Shown: positions 1 to 9,749 of the stretch, piece after piece
How the letters are laid out: each line of letters opens with the position of its first letter
Position numbering within the stretch: the stretch's first letter is position 1
From: Watersipora subatra
Lineage: Eukaryota > Bryozoa > Gymnolaemata > Cheilostomatida > Watersiporidae
Assembly (NCBI RefSeq): GCF_963576615.1
Contig: NC_088717.1
Location: 58,268,749-58,332,748 of the forward strand
Direction: 5' to 3'
Length of the DNA: 64,000 nt
Notes under the pieces: model-generated
What the model was told of the DNA's origin: nothing
Seen by the model: the letters and a program-made list of their open reading frames with translations, nothing else
Database searches by the model: none
Translations under genes and position numbers: made by a program

Positions 1-92
1 ACTCTCATCGCAACACCCACAAAGGTCGACCTGAAACAGGATTTTGAAAGATACATACGAGGCACTGATGGCCTTGGAACGCTTGCTAAACA
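1..92 (+). CDS. possible exon end of an upstream gene
   Basis: Frame 1 is open from the first base and meets a possible donor (AAACAG|GTGCTG) near 92. The peptide contains KVDLKQDFERYIRGTDGLG, which I do not recognise. It could be an upstream gene, an early exon of the DP gene that starts at 872, or chance. The evidence is weak. Confidence 0.22.
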
Positions 93-95
93 GGT

Positions 96-144
96 GCTGC
101 ATCTTACGCAATGCTGCATCTTACGCAGTGCTGCATCTTACGCA
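96..144. repeat. three copies of a 17-bp repeat
   Basis: The unit GCTGCATCTTACGCANT occurs three times head to tail directly after the possible exon end. Confidence 0.8.
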
Positions 145-149
145 TCTAT

Positions 150-640
150 CTTTTAGTTTTTATCTCAAGATGAGCTTACACAAAATTGTAGTAGACTTTA
201 TCAGAAAATATCGCTATTTTTATATCATTTGCTATTGTTATTGTTTTTTGAGGTGATCTGACTGTCAGGATGTTTATAGATTAAAATTAACAAAACTCGA
301 TCGCGGTTAAAACGCTTAGGTCAACTGAAAGTGCAATGATGACATCTATAGCTGCTAAGAGACCGACAGAATAGAGACGTGTAATGCTGTAACTTGAACA
401 CAATAGCTGATACCAAAAACACAATAGCAATTATAGCAACTAGTGATGTCATTTTGCACGTATTTCGTTTGTGAGCATTTAACTGCGATCAAGTTTTGCC
501 GATTTTAATCTTGAAACATTCTGGCAGTCAGATCACCTCAAACATCAAAAACAATCACAAATGATAGAAAATTACCGATACTTTTCGATAAAATCTACTG
601 AAATTTTATGTAAGTTCGTCTTTAAAACTTATTGCCATAC
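150..640. mobile_element. foldback MITE
   Basis: Two inverted arms of about 190 bp (about 150-340 and 435-640) pair with each other; for example TGAGGTGATCTGACTGYCAG at about 250 is repeated inverted at about 520-540. The centre is short and there is no ORF. The form is that of a non-autonomous DNA element. I could not fix its exact ends or target duplication. Confidence 0.7.
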
Positions 641-871
641 TTTTAGTTTTTAGTGAACAAAAGGAAGATTTGTCAATGAGATTACATTTATGTAGATATG
701 TAGATATTTGTCTAGAACATTGAGTCCATGTATGAAGTCAGTTGCTCTTCTCTGTGGTTGAATTCACATTGCCCGGATATTATCTGATATCATCTTAAAC
801 AATTCTATATACATTCACACATATGTGTGCGCTGTTGGCTCTACATTCTCTACTTTGTTTCATTTCATTAG

Positions 872-941
872 GCGGGAATGGTTGACACCAATGGTGAGCT
901 CATCTCTTCGGTGTCTGCAGACCGACATGTCTCCAAGGCTG
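872..941 (+). CDS. TFDP1: transcription factor DP, N-terminal coding exon
   Basis: The exon lies between an acceptor (TTCATTTCATTAG) and a donor (GCTG|GTGAGT) and ends in phase 1. It reads AGMVDTNGELISSV, which resembles the start of vertebrate TFDP1 (..AGLIEANGEL..). An ATG at 878 could be the start, but an upstream exon supplying the first residues cannot be excluded. DP pairs with E2F factors and binds promoters of cell-cycle genes in the nucleus. The orthology call rests mainly on the later exons; this exon fits by position, phase and the NGEL match. Confidence 0.6.
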
Positions 942-1139
942 GTGAGTATTGGGTTACAAGTTGACCTAGACTTGTTTTGTTAAAAATAATGTGAAGTACC
1001 AGATTTGGTTCAATGTCAGTTTAGATCAATGTTTTCATGCTGTTTCATATTTCAATGCTGCAAAACCAAGAAAATTGTATCAAGCAATACAAAAGGATAT
1101 TTTTACTATAATAAGGGAGGTGTTTGTCTGTTCGCATGT

Positions 1140-1558
1140 CTGTCTGTCTGTCCAAAGCCAGTGTTAAAAGTTCTGGTGAAAGATTGCTTTCAATGAGACT
1201 CCAACTCGTGACATTTAGCTTGGTAGACCGATACTCTAACACCTGCATCAATCGACTGCCTTTAGTTATTTCTAAATAATTGTGCAGCTACTTATTCACT
1301 GTGCGTTATCTGACTGCCGATCTCTCACAGTACACTAGACTGTCAGGGTAGTAGCATATGTAATAGAGAAACCCTTGTACATCACTATCTCTCTTTATTA
1401 CTACTCTATTAATAACTCGTTATTCAAATTGAATTTGAGAAATTGCACCGACTCAATGCTTCACGTTATACGGAATTTCTTATGTGATATGAAGCAAAAA
1501 TTTTATATAAATCATCTATGTTTTGTGGAGTTTACATTATAGGAGTGTCTACTGTACT
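1140..1558. mobile_element. 3' half of a TA-flanked MITE (CAGTAGACGCTCCTATAAC family)
   Basis: About 400 bp align with the right half of the complete MITE at 56225-57084: shared stretches include TTGGTAGACCGA, CTGCATCAATCGACTGCC and the terminus ACATTATAGGAGTGTCTACTGTA. The left half is missing or too diverged to recognise. The terminus runs directly into the 29-bp minisatellite. Confidence 0.7.
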
Positions 1559-1852
1559 AGGTGTCTTATAGGAGTGTCTACTGTACTAGGTGTCTTATAT
1601 GAGTGTCTACTGTACTAGGTGTCTTATAGGAGTGTCTACTGTACTAGGTATCTTATAGGAGTGTCTACTGTACTAGGTGTCTTACATGAGTGTCTACTGT
1701 ACTAGGTGTCTTATATGAGTGTCTACTGTACTAGGTGTCTTATAGGAGTGTCTACTGTACTAGGTGTCTTATAGGAGTGTCTACTGTACTAGGTGTCCTA
1801 CAGGAGTGTCTACTGTACTAGGTGTCTTATAGGAGTGCCTACTGTACTATGT
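1541..1852. repeat. 29-bp minisatellite in DP intron 1
   Basis: About 10.7 head-to-tail copies of a 29-bp unit made of AGGAGTGTCTACTGTA plus CTAGGTGTCTTAT. The first part of the unit equals the terminal inverted repeat of the adjoining MITE. Confidence 0.95.
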
Positions 1853-2165
1853 CTATAATAAAAGTATCTATAACATATTTATAAACGGTATATGGTAGCC
1901 ATATGTTACACATGATTCTAGACTTGCTATGTCTATGATATATATACGCTTTGCATACAATCGCAATATATCTAAGCTATATTATGATGCTGAAAATTAT
2001 ACGGTTTATGTAGCTAAAACACCTTCCAGTTTTCTAGAAAGTGGAGCTCAGCATTAAATTTGTGGTGACCAAACATTTGAAATTGTTATTCAGGTACATT
2101 ATATGTTGAAAATTATTGTTGTAAAACTACTGAAAATAATGCATAATATATGACTACACGCATTA
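1853..2165. other. intron sequence without recognised feature
   Basis: AT-rich intron 1 sequence of the DP gene; I see nothing further in it. Confidence 0.6.
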
Positions 2166-2366
2166 GAACGAGTGAGCATTTAGGAACGAGTGAGCATTTA
2201 GGAACGAGTGAGCATTTAGGAACGAGTGAGCATTTAGGAACGAGTGAGCATTTAGGAACGAGTGAGCATTTAGGAACGAGTGAGCATTTAGGAACGAGTG
2301 AGCATTTAGGAACGAGTGAGCATTTAGGAACGAGTGAGCATTTAGGAACGAGTGAGCATTTAGGAA
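2166..2366. repeat. 18-bp minisatellite in DP intron 1
   Basis: Eleven nearly perfect copies of GAACGAGTGAGCATTTAG. The period is a multiple of three, so it creates an artificial ORF repeating GTSEHL. Confidence 0.97.
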
Positions 2367-2984
2367 TACGGAAGAAAATTTTGATTACCCATGTATGGCG
2401 GATATCGTGGCATCAGGGCTCAAAACATTATCTCTCAAATTGGTCTATCTCTTTCAAATTATCTAAAATTATCAGAGTTAAATCAGTCCGAAACATTTCA
2501 TTCCGTAAAATAGTTTGTGTACTTTTATTTTACACACAGTTTTAAAAGTTCAAGAGATAATTTTTAGGGAAATAAGTTCGGTTTGGTAGTTTCAATTAGA
2601 AATGATCTCAAACTAATATTGCGATTGGCTTGTCCGCTGACAGTATTACTAAAGCTATTCAGTTTCCTGCTGTAAGTCTCACGAAGTTCCGTGATTGCTG
2701 CAAAAGGAGATTATTTGGATGAAGTTTATTGATGCCGCTCGATTGATTTAAAATTTACTCATTTCTTAATAATCAATATATTTAGTGAAAACACAACTCA
2801 TAACAATGAAACTAGAAATCTCATTCAATCTTATTTATTCCGATCTTATTTATTTTTTAATGTGTAGTGGAAATTTTTTTTTATTTAACAAGTAACTTTG
2901 ATAAAATTATTCAACTTGTTAGCCTAATGCTGATTGTTGATTCAAGGAAAAATTGCACCCCTTTATTACACCCCTTTATTGTAG
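2367..2984. other. rest of DP intron 1
   Basis: No gene, repeat array or transposon end was recognised here. Confidence 0.55.
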
Positions 2985-3061
2985 GTACTCGCTATGTCTA
3001 TGTTACTTCACCAGCAAAAAGCTCTGAGTTAACAACTACTCTTTTACCAAAGTCTACGCAG
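2985..3061 (+). CDS. TFDP1: transcription factor DP, exon 2
   Basis: Acceptor TTATTGTAG|GT and donor ACGCAG|GTAAAC. It enters in phase 1 and leaves in phase 0 (2 + 75 nt), joining cleanly to both neighbours. The product is short and rich in Ser/Thr (for example SSELTTTLLPKSTQ). It falls in the variable N-terminal region of DP proteins, so the call depends on splice phase and position rather than on similarity. Confidence 0.5.
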
Positions 3062-3299
3062 GTAAACTCATCAATTATGTCTGTCAATAAACAAGTGTAA
3101 CTTCATGCTATTTGAGTTGACAGTCATATCCAGAAATAGACACCGTTTCATGTCTGTTAGCTGTCATCGGGTCCGTGAGTGGCTCTGCTCTGCTAGAGGA
3201 ACTTATTTGTTGGTATTTAAGACTTGGGGAAAGTAGCAAAATGTTCTCTAGCATGTCTGTGTTTATGGTCAGCCTCAATATTCATGTGTCTGATTACAG

Positions 3300-3457
3300 C
3301 TTGAAGTATCTATTGGCCCAACTCCGTCAGCTAGCAGAATGACTGTATACAGTGCGCAGACTAGTGCGTCCCTCAAACAGGAGTTCTCTAGAAAGAGACC
3401 TGCAGACTCGGCGAGTCCAATACTATTTGGTCTCGATTCCCAGGACTATGGCGACAG
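3300..3457 (+). CDS. TFDP1: transcription factor DP, exon 3
   Basis: Acceptor GATTACAG and donor GACAG|GTAATT. The 158 nt run from phase 0 to phase 2. The peptide has a Ser/Thr-rich part followed by EFSRKRPADSASP, a basic patch just ahead of the DNA-binding domain, as in vertebrate DP1. Its outgoing phase matches the incoming phase of the conserved exon at 3883. Confidence 0.6.
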
Positions 3458-3882
3458 GTAATTTATCTCTCATCTTTATTTCCTATAATTTATTAAAAAA
3501 AATTTGTTCACCAAAAAATAAGTTTGCAAAATGTTTGGACATCAAGAGTTGTCTTCTCATGAATACAGAGTATCAAGAAATATTATGGAAATCTAGCAAA
3601 TACATAGCTAATAAACTAAACATTTTATCCACGGGCAAAAATTGTATTAACAAAGGATTGTGATACGCGTATTTTCAGCTCAACCACCAATTTTGCTCAT
3701 GTATTCTATACAGTCACACCCGGACTCCGACGAGGTTTGACTGTATCAATATCATCGGATTGATATTTATATTTTTGAACATGTTTTTAAAATTAATTTC
3801 TATGCGGGCTCATTTCATTTCCCTCGTCACTGGTGTATTATGGGGTTGATGTCACTTTTATGGTTTTCATTTTGTTGTTCAG
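3458..3882. other. DP intron 3
   Basis: AT-rich intron. The only structure is a short palindrome near 3710-3748 (TACAGTCACACC against its partial complement AGGTTTGACTGTA). Confidence 0.5.
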
Positions 3883-4048
3883 CAAAAGGCCACGTAAAGG
3901 GGAAAAGGGAAGCAAAGGTCTCAGGCATTTCTCTATGAAAGTGTGTGAGAAGGTGCAAAGGAAAGGGGTAACAACCTACAACGAGGTGGCTGACGAGCTT
4001 GTCAGCGAGTTCACTGATGTCAGATATACTCAGTCAGAACAGGTGCAG
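3883..4048 (+). CDS. TFDP1: transcription factor DP, first half of DNA-binding domain
   Basis: Acceptor GTTGTTCAG and donor GTGCAG|GTAGGT; phase 2 to phase 0. The peptide contains [18 protein letters not shown] and [13 protein letters not shown], nearly identical to the winged-helix DNA-binding domain of human TFDP1/2. This part contributes the first helices of the E2F/DP fold and contacts E2F. An alternative donor six bases earlier (GAACAG|GTGCAG) would remove only two residues. Confidence 0.95.
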
Positions 4049-4161
4049 GTAGGTATTCATTTAGATATGCTGAGTCAAAGAGGCAAGCAGAAGAGGTACA
4101 TGTAAGTATTAGATATAGATCTGTGTGACGAGCAGCTCATTGAAAAATGTAATGTTTGTAG

Positions 4162-4302
4162 TATGACCAAAAGAATATCAGGAGGAGGGTTTATGACGCA
4201 CTTAACGTCCTCATGGCCATGAACATCATCAGCAAGGAGAAGAAAGAGATCAGGTGGATTGGTCTTCCCACCAACTCTGCTCAGGAGTGCCAAAATCTAG
4301 AG
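4162..4302 (+). CDS. TFDP1: transcription factor DP, recognition helix exon
   Basis: Acceptor TTTGTAG and donor CTAGAG|GTTGGC; 141 nt, phase 0 at both ends. It contains [20 protein letters not shown], the family signature in which RRRVYD is the DNA recognition motif, then [20 protein letters not shown]. All key residues are present and there is no stop or frameshift, so the DNA-binding domain is expected to work. Confidence 0.97.
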
Positions 4303-5049
4303 GTTGGCTTATTATCTTTTTTTTGTCTTCTTGTCTGGATAACTATATTTGAATGAATACGGCACTCTGTGTACATTACATTTAATAATACGCAGAGGGC
4401 CGAAGTGCACAGCAAGACAACCGAGCAGAGGTATGAGCGGTTAATCTGTCTGTCAAGGAATTTAAATGGAGCTGTTAGAGTAAGGACCTCGTCACTCGTT
4501 CTCTATGAATATGAGTAATCAGGCCATCAGACATGTTCATGTTTGGTAGTTGTGAGAAAGTCGGTGTCTTGCAGTCCATTGAACGCTGCAACCGAACGCT
4601 TATTAGAATACATGTATGAGTCTGCATAGCGTTCATCGAAGGTCAGCTCTGCCATATTAGGAGTTGTCTGTTCTCTCATTCACCAATTGAAAGAAGACAA
4701 CTCATAATTTAAGTCTTGACAAGAGAGTGATTGACGATAGTTCGCGCTTTGTCCGCAATCTATGTACAAAACCTTATGTAATTTTGCAAAAAAATGCTAA
4801 AATTGCATACTTTAGTGACTCTTTACTTTATTGGTCAGATCAGATTGTAAGAAGTTGTTGTATTTATAAATTTATCACAACTTTTGCAGCACAATATCGC
4901 CAGGTCAAACTCATGCTCTTTCGTGTGAATTAAAAGGGTGTTTACTTGAAGAAAAGAATTAGGTAAAGTCTGTTCTTGTAGGTAGGTCGGCGTACTGTAT
5001 AGAGATTAGATGAAATACTAGACTTTTGACTGTATTAATAAAATATATA
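4303..5049. other. DP intron before the transposon
   Basis: No recognised coding or repeat feature. Confidence 0.5.
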
Positions 5050-5472
5050 CCATAAAACCTTATTTGAATTTTAAGGCGGTCCATTTTTCAATCATTCCTT
5101 TACAGTAGCGCTTTATTAGAGGTGATGTTCAAATAAAGTGTGGCGTTGTTTTTTTAAACACTGCCTCATAATATTGAGAAGATAAATTTAACCCTTTCTT
5201 GGATGAATCTAATGTTGCCTATATTGTTCACTCTCTTTCGAGCAGAGTGACATTAAACCTTTTTGAATGCAAGAAATTTGCTAACTTACCTCCAACTTGT
5301 TGTAAATCTCTAAATTAATATGCACAAAGTACCTGATACATGTCTCTACTAGTTGATATATATTGCTTGCAATTAATCTATGATGATCTTATAGTCTGTG
5401 TTGTAATTTGTTGAACTTTCAAGTTTTTATTTCATTTTAAATTTAAAGGCATATTTTTATTTTATAATTATA

Positions 5473-5909
5473 CTAGCTGTGCCACCCGGCGTTGCCCGTG
5501 TAATAGAAGAGTATTTGGACAGAAAATTGATTTGTATTTAACATATAACAACATTTGCCATTCTAACTTTCAAACTACATATCATGAGAAAAGTTTTATG
5601 TCTTATAAACAATTAGAAGTTGTGAGAGTTTTGCTATTAGCCAGTTTAATAATGTGAGCGAACAGCTTCTCGTGACGTTATGCTATGACAAGAGTCACAC
5701 GCAAAGCAGTTAGGTTTTGCTCTGATATAATGACTTATATTGGCAGGCTAGCAATTGGACTTTTGTAGTTTTGTGGTCAAGGCGTCAGACTGGTGAACGG
5801 CTTGGTCCGAGATCGAGTCCTCTTCGGTACGGAATATTTATTCCAAGATGTTAAGATCTATAGCCAGATTTCCAAAGAACACACGAACTTTGAGAAATAT
5901 ATATATAGA
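5473..5909 (-). mobile_element. non-autonomous Helitron, short copy
   Basis: Read on the minus strand it starts A|TCTATATATATATTTCTC at 5909 and ends with a GC-rich hairpin (GGGCAACGCCGGGTGGCAC) followed by CTAG|T at 5473. A 5' TC, a 3' hairpin plus CTRR and insertion between A and T are Helitron hallmarks. It shares both ends and interior pieces with the longer copy at 39294-40339. It carries a tRNA-like segment on the plus strand at about 5764-5832. Confidence 0.75.
5764..5832 (+). repeat. tRNA-like segment inside Helitron
   Basis: A-box-like TGTGGTCAAGGCGTCAGACTGG and B-box-like GATCGAGTCC are spaced as in a tRNA promoter. No full cloverleaf is evident, so this is a tRNA-derived (SINE-like) segment and not a working tRNA gene. 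Confidence 0.5.
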
Positions 5910-6908
5910 TTTAACAAGGTTGCATAAAAATTCATTGTACTCATTGATATGTTTGCAACCAAAACTGGTTTTTATGTTCAAAAGAAGAGGAGTTACGAGT
6001 GTTGATTCATTGTAAGCCGAGTTCATATTACCGCAATGATGCTATCAAATAATATGCCATAAATGTGCAAATTTATAAGTTGTATAATAATAATCCATTA
6101 AATGCCATAAATATATAATCAAGAACAAGCGGATTAACAGACGAGATTTATAACATATTCAGAAACAAAAATTTAATTTTTTGATATGAAAATATTAGCA
6201 CCGTTTGCTCGGCCAACTGCAATCTGATTGTTGCTTTCATTTGAAACCATTTCATATTCTTCTGGCTGTTCAATACCTTCTATAGCATCTTCTGACATCA
6301 ACTCTTTTTCTGTACAGCTGTAGCCCATATTAGAACTTTTACACTAGGCCATTTAGAATAACCACTTTTCGGGCAAATAAAAATAAACCGCATGTAATTA
6401 AAATAGCCTCAATTTTTTAGCCTCAAAATACGTAGTAGTACAGATTCCATAGGGAATTCTAAAACTTTTTAAACATACATTTAAGTATCTAGACCGCGTT
6501 AAACGAGGAACTACTATTAGCCTGATACTGCTATTAATTATTTCTATGATGTTGCTTTCAAAGCTTTAACAACAGGAAAGTAAAGCTTTGGAGTTAGAAA
6601 ATGGGCTTCGATATGAACAGAAACAATGAACGAAATAATTGTTATTGATTTAGTATCGAGTCATCAGTACGATTTAGTGGACACTTTTCTACTGATCACT
6701 TGCTATTATGCGTTCGTAAACATCAAGAATGACAAATAGTGGCGGTCAAATAGAAGTGGAATTCAATTAAAGGGTGGCGATGTAATTCTCAACCCTTCTC
6801 CCATAGTCGCATTTATATAGAGGTGGCGTTAAAATTAAGGTGACATTCAGATACAGGTTTTACGGTACCTACATCGAAGGTGAAGTAAGTACAAGTGTGT
6901 ATGTGTAG

Positions 6909-7126
6909 ATGGAGAAGATGAGAAGAAAGGAGCGAATAGAGCAGAAGACTCAACAGCTTCAAGAACTTGTGCTACAGCAAATAGCATATAAGAACCTAGT
7001 GCAACGCAACAGATATCGAGAGCTAGAAACCGGCCCCCCTGCTCAGAATTCTAGCATTCAGCTGCCTTTTGTCATAGTCAACACTGATAAGAAGACTGTC
7101 ATCGATTGCAGCATATCTAATGACAA
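6909..7126 (+). CDS. TFDP1: transcription factor DP, coiled-coil exon
   Basis: Acceptor GTATGTGTAG and donor GACAA|GTAAGC; 218 nt, phase 0 to phase 2. A basic heptad-rich stretch, [20 protein letters not shown], is followed by [11 protein letters not shown] and [19 protein letters not shown], matching the DP dimerisation coiled coil and the start of the marked-box-like domain. This region holds the E2F heterodimer together. Confidence 0.96.
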
Positions 7127-7222
7127 GTAAGCTTTACATGTCTATAATACTGACCTCTCTTTACTGCTTGAATCATGTCTCATTCATTTAGCAGGTATCG
7201 CCAACTTTTATTTCCTTTACAG

Positions 7223-7421
7223 ATACGAATACCTCTTCAATTTTGACAATACTTTTGAGATCCATGATGACATCGAAGTGCTCAAGCGCATGGGTCTGGC
7301 CTTTCACCTCGAAAAGGGTCTTTGTACACCAGAGGACCTCGACAAGGCTATCGCTATTCTACCTCGTTCTCTTGAACCCTGTGTGCGTGATATTGCTGCC
7401 GCGAGTGCTGTTCCCATATAA
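7223..7421 (+). CDS. TFDP1: transcription factor DP, last coding exon
   Basis: Acceptor TTTCCTTTACAG; phase 2 entry; stop TAA at 7419-7421. [20 protein letters not shown] is the DP C-terminal domain signature. After the conserved LEPCVRDIA the protein ends within a few residues (SAVPI), so the acidic C-terminal tail of vertebrate DP1 is absent, unless alternative splicing adds one. The visible coding sequence gives about 342 residues against about 410 in human TFDP1. Confidence 0.93.
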
Positions 7422-8467
7422 TGTGTTAGGGGGTGAGTCACGTAAAAGCTTCATGTTTTCATGCAAATCAATAACCGGGATTTTTCAAGATAAATTTTAC
7501 TTTCAATCCTGTCGTTTTAGAAATGCGGATAGAAAAGAGACGATTCTCTATGAAGGAATACTCAGGGTATCATCATAAGCCTACACAATGGTGTCGATCT
7601 ATACCTTATTAGGCTACAGAGCAAATGGAGTGTTTCATTAAACACCATTGACTTGTATTGATGTACATTTCCTCTGATTTTATTTTCTCACCTAAATGAC
7701 CTTGTTTTCGGTTGAGCCTTAGTGCGTCACCCATGGGTATCATATTCTAACAATTTCATTTTTTCATTTTCATCTCGGCATCTTTTATCAGTCACTTTAG
7801 GCATTATCAACACTCTTGCATCTGCATGATTCCACCTGCACTAGGTGTCATTGTCATGATCCCACCTGCCCTAGGTGTCCCACCTGCTCTAGGTGTCCCT
7901 GTCATTCACCAGTTTTCTTGCATTCTTGTAGATAAATCATAAACTGTACAAATTTGACTTATGTTATTCACTCCGCGGTACGTTCTATGAAATGCAGCCC
8001 TGGTTATGATTATTTATTTTACGGAACAGTTTGTATATAAATCTTAAGACACTATATATTTTTTGTATTTTATCAAAAATTTGGCCGACTTTATCCCTTA
8101 CTCTTTGGCTGTATTACTTGGAATGCAATGTGCAGTTTTAACCTCTAAGCAATTATGTGTAGTAATATCATTGTCTTACATAGCACACAATATATTTGTA
8201 CGTCTTGTCCAGCACCCTGTAGATCATATATTATTTGTCTTTCAAGTTAAGGTAGATATTTTATCATTTTGTACATTTTAAAGTTTATGTTAATAAATTG
8301 ATTTTCTCTTATGGCTTTCTATTGGTCATTGAATAAGCGGTATGTCTCTCATCAGCTTTACACAAAATCTACGTTGTGCTTTCCGAAACGTAGAGCTGAA
8401 TGATCTCTACACAGGCACACTGTTGACTGGCTTAAAGTAGATTGGTAAAATTTAAGCTTATGACAGC
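7422..8467. other. DP 3' UTR and intergenic region
   Basis: A run of three CCACCTGCNCTAGGTGTC-like units lies at about 7825-7900. AATAAA at about 8292 could serve DP polyadenylation. No further gene was recognised. CATSPER4 begins on the same strand about 1.05 kb after the DP stop codon. Confidence 0.5.
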
Positions 8468-8617
8468 ATGCCGGTCAAACTGAAACCCGCTGATGAGGAC
8501 TTCATACCAGAGGTTCCAAGGAGGTTTCTGTTTGATGATGCCGCAGTTCAAGAGCAGCAGCAAGCCAGTAAGTCTGGAGTTGCGACTGCTGCTAAGGAAC
8601 TCTTCAAATCTGAACAG
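8468..8617 (+). CDS. CATSPER4: CatSper4 channel subunit, exon 1 (N-terminus)
   Basis: ATG at 8468 opens a 50-codon exon encoding the cytoplasmic N-terminus (begins MPVKLKPADEDFIPEVPRRF). It ends in phase 0 at CAG|GCAAGT, a GC donor that otherwise fits the consensus perfectly. The start was chosen because it is the first ATG of this frame after in-frame stops and because the following exons continue in phase. Attribution to CATSPER4 is by continuity with the channel exons. Confidence 0.75.
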
Positions 8618-9005
8618 GCAAGTTTATATAACTTCATGTTTTCATTGTATCCTTCATTATATCATGATATACAGATAATGCATAGGATTGTTTAAGATCT
8701 TCTCACATTTATCTAAGTAACTTCATCAGTTGAATGCTTCAAGCCTGATGTTCTTGCCATGAATAACCATAGTAACTAATTTTAGTTAATTTATGGTTGA
8801 TCATGCTCCATTAACCGATCTTGATTTTTACTAGCCTGCATGGTGTAAAGCATATATATGCGTATAGTATGTGAGTGAGGCAATGTAAAGACTGTCTGTC
8901 TGTTACATATGCTGACACGTAAACATGCTGATAGTTTCAGTCATTTCAGAATTCTTTCAAGTAAATTACTTTTTTGGAGTTGTTATCACAAATATGTTTT
9001 TGTAG
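8618..9005. other. CATSPER4 intron 1 (GC-AG)
   Basis: A 388-bp intron with a GC 5' splice site and a TTTTTGTAG acceptor; no repeats recognised. Confidence 0.65.
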
Positions 9006-9179
9006 GCACCGCTGGAAGATATACATGATGTCATAGACAGAGAAGCATCAGCCATAGAGGCGGAAGCCCTTAACAGCCTCGTGGGGAGAATGTTACCAAG
9101 CACTGTATTTAGAGGGCTGATTCTCTTACTCATCATCTCCAATGCTATAATTATTGGTGTGCAGACCCATGAGCAGCTG
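9006..9179 (+). CDS. CATSPER4: CatSper4 channel subunit, exon 2 (segment S1)
   Basis: 58 codons, phase 0 at both ends: acceptor GTTTTTGTAG and donor CAGCTG|GTTCGT. It encodes a short helix and transmembrane S1 (FRGLILLLIISNAIIIGVQT). Ending at CTG makes the join with exon 3 align without gaps to human CATSPER4 (..TNSYLDQKHYELFSTIDD..). A second possible donor lies 12 bases on but would break the reading frame. Confidence 0.9.
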
Positions 9180-9749
9180 GTTCGTGGCAGGTGGTGTTGT
9201 TGGTACTTCGTGTTTATGCTTATTGTAACTGTATAGCGAACTGACTTTTGAAAGGTCTTCTCTGATGTTTGTATTGATTTTGTTTTATCATAATCACCAT
9301 CAAGACTGAAGTAACAATATTCAGCAATTTCCAAGTGAGCAATTTATAAGCAGTGAATACAAAAACAAAACAGCGAGCAAAGGAAAACCAAATATAATAT
9401 ATTTGTTAGTTTTTTCAAATCAGGTCACTAGTCAAAAAGCAAAACATGAGTCATCTCTGCTAAGGCTCGCTATAAGCTGGACAGCAATTCATCATCTGTT
9501 AACAAAGACGTTGCGTCTAGCACAATGAAGAATGCCAGTGTTTGTAGGCCTTGCTGTACTTTACCTAGCCTATATTTAGTGCACTATTGAAAGAATATGA
9601 TTGTAATTTCACTATACACTAGTAACATTGTTTGTATAAGTGTATGTCAGACGTGATGTAGCAGTCAGTGAAACACATTTGTAACTAGATGTAAGTGTAA
9701 TAGTTAATAGTTGTATTGGATGTTGCAAGGTCATATTGTTTCATTTCAG
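9180..9749. other. CATSPER4 intron 2
   Basis: 570 bp; nothing recognised apart from splice signals. Confidence 0.6.

Larger units (their letters stand above)
5050..6865. mobile_element. TA-flanked non-autonomous DNA transposon (CCRTAAAACCT family)
   Basis: It begins TA|CCATAAAACCTTATTTGAAT and ends with the inverse, GGTTTTACGG|TA. The inverted termini stay similar for about 120 bp (TTTGAATG, CGCCACC, TAGAGGTG modules). TA duplication and lack of an ORF indicate a Tc1/mariner-superfamily MITE or a similar element. Its right part (about 6520-6865) aligns inverted with 18310-18860, showing one family. A Helitron copy sits inside it. Confidence 0.75.

Noticed and set aside
2150-2545. ORF repeating GTSEHL
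   Set aside because: An 18-bp minisatellite inside a DP intron, with no conservation outside the repeat.
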